Shown here piece after piece: positions 26,422-33,363 of a DNA stretch of 33,363 bases. Both the position numbers and the translations under genes were made by a program. The notes beneath the pieces were generated by a model. The model was not told the DNA's origin. It did not search any database and saw only the letters and a list, made by a program, of their open reading frames with translations. The number at the start of each line of letters is the position of its first letter. The first letter of the stretch is position 1. Location of the stretch: the NCBI GenBank assembly GCA_013285655.1, contig JABDHI010000026.1:4825-38187 (forward strand), written 5' to 3'. This DNA comes from Bacteroidota bacterium (GTDB lineage: Bacteria; Bacteroidota; Bacteroidia; JABEUT01).

Positions 26422-27279
26422 ATGAAGAAAGGATTACAATTAATAAGTTTATCGGTGTTAGCCGCAATTGCACTTGCTGCAATGCCCGCATCGGGGCCAC
26501 GGTATATAGATCCGCAAATAGTACTCGAAGACGTGTTTAAGAGCATTGATAATGCCAAAACACTCACCTACCAAATGACCTATAGCGAAAGGTTAGCTAC
26601 CGACCAGTTACATACCGATAGCAACTTTGTAAAGATACAGCAAGCCCCACGTAAGATATATGTTAAAATGTCGGACGGTACAGAAGTGCTTTGGGTAGAT
26701 AATTTTAATAAGAACAGGGCCTACGTGCACCCAGCCCAGTTTCCGTATACCACTATGTCGCTCGACCCGGATGGGTCGCTGATGCGCAAAGACCAGCACC
26801 ACAGTGTGGCTGCTACAGGCTACAGTTATTTCGAAGATGTGCTGAAGCATACCAAGAACAGTTTCGGTAACGAATATGCATCGCACTTTTTGTTTATGGG
26901 CGAAGTGAACTTTAAAGGCATTAGCTGTTACAACCTGCAGGTTATAGTGCCCGATTTTAAATACGTACCCTATAAGGTATTGCCTAACGAAACAGTGCTT
27001 ACCATTGCCAAAAAACTTGGCCTTAGCGAATACATGATAATGGCACACAATAAAATACCGTCATTTACTTCGGTTACTCCCGGCCAAACAATTATGGTAC
27101 CCAATACCTATGCCAAGCAAATGACTTTGTATATAGATAAAACTACAACCTTGCCTGTTTTTATAAAAGTTGAAGATGAGAAGGGTTTGTTTGAAGAATA
27201 TACTTTCCGCCATATAACGGTTAACCCTGTATTAACCGACGAAGAGTTTACCCGCAAGAATAAGGAATATCACTTTTAA
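26422..27279 (+). CDS. DUF1571-like protein with an inserted LysM domain
   Basis: FKGISCYNLQVIVPD ... TLYIDKTTTLPVFIKVEDEKGLFEEYTFRHI (DUF1571-like) flanking LysM-like YKVLPNETVLTIAKKLGLSEYMIMAHNKIPSFTSVTPGQTIMVP. Confidence 0.75.
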   Translation: MKKGLQLISLSVLAAIALAAMPASGPRYIDPQIVLEDVFKSIDNAKTLTYQMTYSERLATDQLHTDSNFVKIQQAPRKIYVKMSDGTEVLWVDNFNKNRAYVHPAQFPYTTMSLDPDGSLMRKDQHHSVAATGYSYFEDVLKHTKNSFGNEYASHFLFMGEVNFKGISCYNLQVIVPDFKYVPYKVLPNETVLTIAKKLGLSEYMIMAHNKIPSFTSVTPGQTIMVPNTYAKQMTLYIDKTTTLPVFIKVEDEKGLFEEYTFRHITVNPVLTDEEFTRKNKEYHF

Positions 27280-27326
27280 TTTTTTTGTCCTTTTGAGCAG
27301 AGCGAAGAATCTATTCCTTTCTCGAC

Positions 27327-27477
27327 CTCACCCTGCCTTCTCCTTGAGTAAGGAGAGGGATTGAACAAAATTATATTAATACTCCGGAGGAGTATAATGT
27401 TAGTAGTCCCGCAGGATTGCGGGATTAAAAGAACCTCCTGCGTATTACCCTCTCTATTGTAGAGAGGGTAGGGTGAG
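27327..27477. repeat. MITE-like element with CTCACCCT termini and nested internal hairpins
   Basis: ctcaccctgccttctcctt ... gagagggtagggtgag; inside, ATACTCC-gga-GGAGTAT (27379-27395) and CCCGCA-ggat-TGCGGG (27408-27423). Confidence 0.7.
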
Positions 27478-27480
27478 TAA

Positions 27481-28839
27481 TTAAAAGCTATAGCTCATAC
27501 CTATTGAGCCGAAAAGGACAAAATATGGATCGTAAGTACCGCTGAGATTAATATTTGAAAGTAGAATAGGTTTAATCCAGTTTTCGAAACCAAAGGCTGT
27601 TGTTAAAACATAATTGTTTCCAAGCTTAAAATCCCAACCGTTTTCAATAATTCCAATTGGCTTTATCCAGCCAATATCGTACTTTGCCCAATATCCCGTC
27701 CAAGCCCAATCAAAATCATTAAGCCAATCCATATGAACTCCCGCACCAATAAAATACGACGGACCATTTTCTTTAGGGAAATAATATTTTGCAATCAAGG
27801 GTATTCCTAAACTGGTAGCTGATAATGCATAAGCACTACTGTAATTATCAATAACTACACCGGTTTCTATGGCAAATCTGTTTGTTAGGTTAAATTGAAC
27901 ACTGAAATCATAGCTGAAACTTAAACCACTTTGAATTGTTGGTTGAGTGACAACAAAAAAATTTGGTGCGAGCTTAAATCCTGCCATATGTTTTTTTGAA
28001 TCTTTTTCTTTTCCCGGTAATAAAAAAGAACCTGTATTGTCTAAGTCTATGGAATAGGTAAGTCCTAGGTTTAATGAAAGCGAAGCCGCAGTATGGTATT
28101 CAAAAGGGGCAGTATTTAATGGATTGCTAAATCTTGCGGTAGCTTCATACGAAACTGCAATTTTAGGCATTATCATATAGCTTTGGCCAAAACTTAACAT
28201 GCCGAATACGCCCAATGGCGCCCAGTTGTTATCATAAAGGCCATAGGTCCAGCCAAAGCGTGGGCGATAGGTATAAAATGTTTCGTCATCTACTATAAAC
28301 CCTTTACTGTCATCATATACTTGTATGTTGTATTTGTAGTTGTAAAAAAACTCCAGGCAAAATGATGCATAGTAAGTAAGTTTTTTGTTGGTGGAAAAAT
28401 AACCTACACCTAAAGGAACACCTATATAATTGCTACTTAATTTATAAACGTATAAATCGTTATTGTAAGTATTACTTGGTGCAGGGGAAGAGCTAACCAA
28501 CGGGTAATCATACCCGCCAAAATTACTTACCTGAGTGTTTTGTGTTTGATAAGTAAGGCCTGTATTAAAAAAAAGCTTTTGAGGTAATTTGTACTTAATA
28601 CTAAGCTGAAAGATATTACCGGTCATAGCTGAGGAGTAACTTTGTGCGGTTGAAATTCCAAGGTAATCGTTTGCCGATTTTGGGAACGTTAGGTTTTGCC
28701 CGGCATAAACACCAATAACCAACTGATCGTTGTGTGATAATAGGAAGGCTTTGGTACTGTCTTTTTGTGCTTGAGTTGTAATACTAATAGCACATAAAAA
28801 TGCAGTGGCAATAGTTAGTAGTGTGGTTTGTGGTTTCAT
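27481..28839 (-). CDS. Outer-membrane beta-barrel-like protein of unknown function
   Basis: Signal peptide MKPQTTLLTIATAFLCAISITTQAQ; many alternating amphipathic strands (GLTYSIDLDN, FSYDFSVQFNLTNRFAIETGVVIDNY, YFIGAGVHMDW) and C-terminal aromatic FGSIGMSYSF. Confidence 0.65.
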   Translation of the reverse strand: MKPQTTLLTIATAFLCAISITTQAQKDSTKAFLLSHNDQLVIGVYAGQNLTFPKSANDYLGISTAQSYSSAMTGNIFQLSIKYKLPQKLFFNTGLTYQTQNTQVSNFGGYDYPLVSSSPAPSNTYNNDLYVYKLSSNYIGVPLGVGYFSTNKKLTYYASFCLEFFYNYKYNIQVYDDSKGFIVDDETFYTYRPRFGWTYGLYDNNWAPLGVFGMLSFGQSYMIMPKIAVSYEATARFSNPLNTAPFEYHTAASLSLNLGLTYSIDLDNTGSFLLPGKEKDSKKHMAGFKLAPNFFVVTQPTIQSGLSFSYDFSVQFNLTNRFAIETGVVIDNYSSAYALSATSLGIPLIAKYYFPKENGPSYFIGAGVHMDWLNDFDWAWTGYWAKYDIGWIKPIGIIENGWDFKLGNNYVLTTAFGFENWIKPILLSNINLSGTYDPYFVLFGSIGMSYSF

Positions 28840-28986
28840 GGTGGAGTAAAGCTACGAATGAATTTGATAATAAAAGATTGGTTAATACATGATGATATAT
28901 AACGGAATGGTTAGCAGTTTGTTGTAATAAATACCGTAAATTGCGGGTAAGTTTAACCACGAACCACGTTCAATTAAAAATTAGTA

Positions 28987-30243
28987 ATGAAAAGCATTGG
29001 AATCATATTACTTCTCTGTTTTATATCGCTTGGCTCTTTTGGCCAGGCCAAAGGGCTTTGTAAGTGCGAAGGCAACAAAAAAATTAACTATAAGGATAGG
29101 CTTATTGTTTGTGGAGAGAAGGCGATACAAGATGACTATATTGTAGATACTAATGTGATTATTAACTTGGTTATAAACGACTGTAAGGGAGATAGTGCTA
29201 TTTCTTATCAATCGTTAACCGATGACGGGGATGAGTATTTAGTGAAAGACAGTGGTGATAGCCTTATAATAGAAAGGGTGGTCGAATTATATAACGATGA
29301 TATGTCGGGCTTAGATGCTTACCCTATAAGTTATATGGTTTTAAAAGTAAAGCCGAACGGAGCAATTTTCAAAAGTGATTTCAGGTATTGTTTTACCCCG
29401 CCACGGCTAAGTGTATTGCAGAATGATAGTATTAAAAAGGTTTGTAAATGGCTGAAAGATAGTATACTTAAATCCCAAAAAAAACTTGGCTATAGTGATG
29501 AACCGGGGCTGGACGTCTTGGACGTACTTTTACTTGGTGCAGTTGGCGGTAATAAGCAAGCCGCTATATTGCTCAAAGAGTTCCCCTGGTATTTTGATGC
29601 CGGCGATGGCCCATTCAGAGAAATATATTACTTGACTACTGCACCAGCTCAATATATTTTGGGCGAAAACTGGGGACATGACTCTGCCCAGTTTGTGAAA
29701 ATAGATGGTACGAATTACAATGTTCTGCCTCAACCATTTTTTAGAGATAATTGTGTTGCTAGCCTATCGAATGATACACTAACTATTGTTGCTAGTGCCG
29801 ATTATGTTTATTTCCCATTTGGTGAAATAAACAACCCTCATGAAATAAGAAGTAGTGTGCTAAGCGGGCTTAATGTTTCTTCTAAAGTAAGTGAAGGGAA
29901 TCATTATGAAATGGTATCATTAGATAGGGATAAAGTTATTTTGTGTTTCGATACCATAGAAGAAGGAGTAAAGGTTAGTTATATTGTTAAAGGTAGTATT
30001 AATGATGATGGTTTTTTATTAGCATATAATATTCAGGTGGGTATGACTAAAGAAAGATTTTTCGAAACTTTCTTTGAGGAATGTCCTTCACCATTGATTA
30101 ATAAATGCCATGTTTTTGCAATAAAATCTTGTTTTGTTGATATTACACACTACTATTCTTTTGAGTCAAATGTTTTAGGCTCTATAAAATTTGTTCCTGA
30201 CGGAGTTAGCCCTTTTAAGATTGATTATTCCGATTTTAAATAG
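28987..30243 (+). CDS. Secreted protein of unknown function
   Basis: MKSIGIILLLCFISLGSFGQAKG signal peptide; no family recognised by eye. Confidence 0.65.
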   Translation: MKSIGIILLLCFISLGSFGQAKGLCKCEGNKKINYKDRLIVCGEKAIQDDYIVDTNVIINLVINDCKGDSAISYQSLTDDGDEYLVKDSGDSLIIERVVELYNDDMSGLDAYPISYMVLKVKPNGAIFKSDFRYCFTPPRLSVLQNDSIKKVCKWLKDSILKSQKKLGYSDEPGLDVLDVLLLGAVGGNKQAAILLKEFPWYFDAGDGPFREIYYLTTAPAQYILGENWGHDSAQFVKIDGTNYNVLPQPFFRDNCVASLSNDTLTIVASADYVYFPFGEINNPHEIRSSVLSGLNVSSKVSEGNHYEMVSLDRDKVILCFDTIEEGVKVSYIVKGSINDDGFLLAYNIQVGMTKERFFETFFEECPSPLINKCHVFAIKSCFVDITHYYSFESNVLGSIKFVPDGVSPFKIDYSDFK

Positions 30244-30404
30244 CTAGTCGCATAATTGATTGGTAATCAATTAATTGCATAATTAATTGATATTCAGGTT
30301 GTTTTTCATTGTTATTAACAATAGACCTATTGTAAACAGGGGCTTTCAAAAGGTGGGTCATTGTTAATTCTATTGTTATTTTATTGTTATTTCTTAAGGC
30401 AAAA

Positions 30405-30567
30405 CCTCACCCCTTTATCCCCTCTCCTTGATCAATTAGAGGGGGCGGAATTTTCATTGTAAACACTCTGTTTGAATGTAATGTTAATAGCCCCAGGTTT
30501 AAACTCGGTGTAAAAGAGCGCCCATGTATTTACCCTCTCCTTTTTGCAAGGAGAGGGCAGGGTGAGG
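30405..30567. repeat. Second MITE-like element with CCTCACCC/GGGTGAGG termini
   Basis: cctcacccctttatcccctctcctt ... taccctctcctttttgcaaggagagggcagggtgagg; same termini as 27327-27477. Confidence 0.7.
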
Positions 30568-30753
30568 TCTTAGTGAATCCCGGTGTGTCTTTTCTTTGTG
30601 TGCTTAGTGGTGAAAAATCCTCCACTGCCCCCCTTCAGCGGAGATAAATTTGCGTCTTTGCGCCTCTGCGGTAAAACAGGTTTCTTAGTGGTTGAAAAGC
30701 ATTCACCATTCGCCACTCACTATTCACAATTATCTCGTATTTTTACATTCCAT

Positions 30754-32208
30754 ATGGATAAAGCAATTATAGATAAGTATGAGCCTATTATAGGGCTCGA
30801 GGTGCACATACAGCTGCTTACCAAAAGCAAGGCCTATTGTGCCGATTCAACCGAATATGGCGGATTGCCTAATACACAGGTAAGCCCCATAAGCCTTGGG
30901 CACCCCGGCACATTGCCTATGGTGAACAAAAAGGTTATTGAGTTTGCCATTAAGCTGGGCATTGCCTGCAAGTGCAACATTACCCGCGAAAACCAATATG
31001 CCCGTAAAAATTATTTCTACGCCGATTTGCCTAAGGGCTATCAAATAACACAGCATTTAACACCTATTTGCACCGGTGGCTACATTACCATAAACACCCC
31101 TAACGGTAAAAAGAAGGTTGAGCTTACCCGCATACACATGGAGGAAGATACCGGTAAGAGCATACACGACCAGGATGCTTACGATACCCTTATCGACCTT
31201 AACCGTGCCGGCGTACCCTTATTAGAAATTGTTACCGAACCTGTTATTGCCAATGCCGACGAGGCTTACCAATACCTTACCGAATTACGCCGCTTGGTTC
31301 GTTACCTCGAAATTTGCGATGGGAATATGGAAGAGGGTAGTCTCCGTTGTGATGCTAACGTATCGGTCCGCTTAAAAGGCGCTGAGAAGTTTGGCACCAA
31401 AATAGAGGTGAAGAACATGAACTCGATACGTAATGTGCAGTCAGCTATTGGCCATGAAATAGAACGCCAGATAGAACAAGTAGAAAAGGGAGTGGTATTA
31501 ACCCAGCAAACCCGCAGCTTTGATGCTGCCAAGGGTACCACCTTTTTAATGCGTACTAAAGAATCAGCTGATGATTACCGCTATTTCCCGGAGCCAGATC
31601 TTCCGCCTGTAATAGTTACTCCTAGAGATATTGAAGAGGTAAGGCAAACATTACCACCATTGCCTGAAGAACTGTTAGAGAAATATACAGGCACATTTAA
31701 CCTGAGCAATTACGATGCTGCGGTTATTGTAGATAATAAAGAGTTTGCATTATACTTTGAGCAACTCACCCAACAGACTACCAATTATAAAGCCGCTGCT
31801 AACTGGATGATGGGCGATATTAAATCGTACCTGAACGAGAATGCGGTTACTATAAAAGAGTTTCCGTTACCGGCCTTTAAAATTGCCGAGATCATTGCAT
31901 TGATAGAACAGGGCAAGGTAAGCTATACCATGGCATCGCAGCGTATTTTCCCCGAAATGGTGAAGAACCAAAGTAAGACTGCCCAACAAATAGCTGAAGA
32001 ACATAACCTGATACAAGAGAGTGATAGCAGCGTGTTAGAGCAGTTTGTTGCCGAAGCCATTGCCAAATACCCTGAAAAGGTTATTGAGTATAAGGGTGGT
32101 AAGGCTAGTCTGCTGGGTTTATTTATGGGCGAGGTTATGAAGTTATCGAAGGGTAAGGCTGATCCTAAGCTCGCCAGTAAGCTTGTTAAAGACGCGTTGG
32201 ATAAGTAG
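30754..32208 (+). CDS. gatB: Aspartyl/glutamyl-tRNA(Asn/Gln) amidotransferase subunit B
   Basis: YEPIIGLEVHIQLLTKSKAYCADS, GHPGTLPMVNKKVIEFAIKLG, RENQYARKNYFYADLPKGYQI, LRCDANVSVR. Start placed at MDKAIIDKYEP (30754); the ORF-track start at 30583 lies in intergenic repeat-like sequence. Confidence 0.96.
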   Translation: MDKAIIDKYEPIIGLEVHIQLLTKSKAYCADSTEYGGLPNTQVSPISLGHPGTLPMVNKKVIEFAIKLGIACKCNITRENQYARKNYFYADLPKGYQITQHLTPICTGGYITINTPNGKKKVELTRIHMEEDTGKSIHDQDAYDTLIDLNRAGVPLLEIVTEPVIANADEAYQYLTELRRLVRYLEICDGNMEEGSLRCDANVSVRLKGAEKFGTKIEVKNMNSIRNVQSAIGHEIERQIEQVEKGVVLTQQTRSFDAAKGTTFLMRTKESADDYRYFPEPDLPPVIVTPRDIEEVRQTLPPLPEELLEKYTGTFNLSNYDAAVIVDNKEFALYFEQLTQQTTNYKAAANWMMGDIKSYLNENAVTIKEFPLPAFKIAEIIALIEQGKVSYTMASQRIFPEMVKNQSKTAQQIAEEHNLIQESDSSVLEQFVAEAIAKYPEKVIEYKGGKASLLGLFMGEVMKLSKGKADPKLASKLVKDALDK

Positions 32209-32213
32209 AGTTC

Positions 32214-32272
32214 GTCATTGCGAGGTACGAAGCAATCTCAATTTTTTGTCATTCTGAGGAACGAAGAATCTC
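32214..32272. repeat. Two tandem copies of a ~26-bp dispersed repeat
   Basis: cgtcattgcgaggtacgaagcaatctc and tgtcattctgaggaacgaagaatctc, 33 bp apart. Confidence 0.7.
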
Positions 32273-32543
32273 TTCCATTTAATTTTGGCGTTCCCCTAGT
32301 GCCTCGGGTCGGGCTATACGTTACAAGTCCTCGCTGCGCTGTGGGCTTTTCACTGCTATCCCTAACGCGAACTACCATTGCACAAAAGCCATGGCACGTG
32401 AGGTGAAGAGAGATGATGACAGGACTTGACACATAGATGTAAAGGATTGTGCCTAATCACGCAACAAAAAATATGTAAATTGCGGTTTGAAATTAAATCT
32501 GAAAACGAGAGTATTTCGTAGATAAACAACATAAAAGGACACA

Positions 32544-33363
32544 ATGAAACTAAAGCAACTGGCAGTATTAACATCAATAGTAGGATTATCGGCCTGCAAA
32601 ATGGGCGGCTCATCAGCTGGCTTCGAACTAAGCGGAACCCTAACCGGTGGTGGCGAGGGCATAAGCATTTACCTTGACAGGCTTAGCACACAAGGTACCT
32701 TCCATGTCGATTCGACCAAGATAGAGAAAGGTGGCAAGTATACGTTCCATACTAAGGGTATTATGAAGGGTTTTTATAACCTGCGTATCACCGAATCTGA
32801 CTATGCTACATTGATACTTGATTCTGCTGAGCATGTAACCGTTGACGGTAACTCTCAGTTTTTAGGTAACACCTATACCGTAACCGGATCGGAAGACTCA
32901 AAGCTTTTCCTTGATGTGAATACCGTAATGAAAAGGACGGAGATAAAAATGGATTCGTTGAAGAAGCTATACCAAGCCCTTGTAAATACCATGGGTGGCG
33001 ATACCGTTAAGATGGACTCGTTAAGCAAAGCGTTCGAAAAGCCATACGACGCTATGCTTACCAACCAAAAGAACTATGTAACTGATTTTGTTAAGCAACA
33101 CCCAACATCGTTTGCTTGTTTGGCGTATATACAAATGTTGCCTTTTGATGATAACTCTGCTACTTACTTTGCATTGGATGATGCCTTGAATAAGGCGTAT
33201 CCAAAGTCGCCTTACGTAGCTATGTTCCATAGCGATGTGGCTAACCTAAAGCGTGTAATGGTAGGTTCTGCTGCACCTGATTTTACTATGAATGACCCTG
33301 AAGGAAAGAGCGTATCGCTATCGAGCTTTAAAGGCAAAGTGGTGCTTATAGATTTCTGGGCAT
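32544..33363 (+). CDS. TlpA/ResA-like thioredoxin-fold lipoprotein with DUF4369-like N-terminal domain; truncated at right edge
   Basis: MKLKQLAVLTSIVGLSACKMGGSSAG lipobox; SGTLTGGGEGISIYLDRLS..., then GSAAPDFTMNDPEGKSVSLSSFKGKVVLIDFWA at the window end. Missing from the ORF track because it is open at the edge. Confidence 0.9.
   Translation, partial: MKLKQLAVLTSIVGLSACKMGGSSAGFELSGTLTGGGEGISIYLDRLSTQGTFHVDSTKIEKGGKYTFHTKGIMKGFYNLRITESDYATLILDSAEHVTVDGNSQFLGNTYTVTGSEDSKLFLDVNTVMKRTEIKMDSLKKLYQALVNTMGGDTVKMDSLSKAFEKPYDAMLTNQKNYVTDFVKQHPTSFACLAYIQMLPFDDNSATYFALDDALNKAYPKSPYVAMFHSDVANLKRVMVGSAAPDFTMNDPEGKSVSLSSFKGKVVLIDFWA

Noticed and set aside
30583-30753. 57-residue N-terminal extension of GatB
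   Set aside because: GatB homology begins at MDKAIIDKYEPIIGLEVHIQ; the preceding DNA resembles common non-coding intergenic repeat text (tttgcgtctttgcgcctctgcggtaaaac).
32218-32613. Small ORFs between gatB and the TlpA-like lipoprotein
   Set aside because: They are made of dispersed repeat sequence (cgaggtacgaagcaatctc etc.) or lie antisense to the lipoprotein start.

Overview
The window looks like a chromosomal segment of a Bacteroidota genome. Supporting signs are T9SS type-A C-terminal tails, SprB-like repeats, TAnnTTTG-type promoters and typical Bacteroidota gene families.

The most striking item is missing from the supplied ORF track. Positions 1-5782 on the minus strand are one uninterrupted reading frame that runs off the left edge. 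It encodes a giant, cysteine-rich, secreted SprB/Ig-like repeat protein of at least 1926 aa. Its repeat architecture changes from a two-domain unit (~435 bp) near the N-terminus to a three-domain unit (681-690 bp) further on. Just upstream of its start codon is an array of three 21-bp direct repeats, a spacing that resembles LytTR-type activator sites.

The rest of the window contains:
- a set of secreted or periplasmic hydrolases: trypsin-like, possible NlpC/CHAP-like with a T9SS tail, S8 subtilase with a 222-residue Asp-His spacing, S15/CocE, patatin, and C1/bleomycin-hydrolase-like
- a DUF3037/HipA-like kinase pair with overlapping genes
- a PorE-like OmpA/PD40 protein
- two response regulators with no adjacent histidine kinase
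- housekeeping genes dxs and gatB
- a tandem pair of paralogous small membrane proteins behind a lipoprotein
- a LysM insertion in a DUF1571-like protein
- a C-terminally truncated TlpA-like lipoprotein at the right edge

Intergenic regions hold several families of palindromic, MITE/REP-like repeats. One cluster (23508-23710) may hold an unannotated 28-aa membrane microprotein with an operator-like element and a terminator. I saw no CRISPR array, rRNA, recognisable tRNA or transposase. I cannot claim a clearly new defence or mobile system here.
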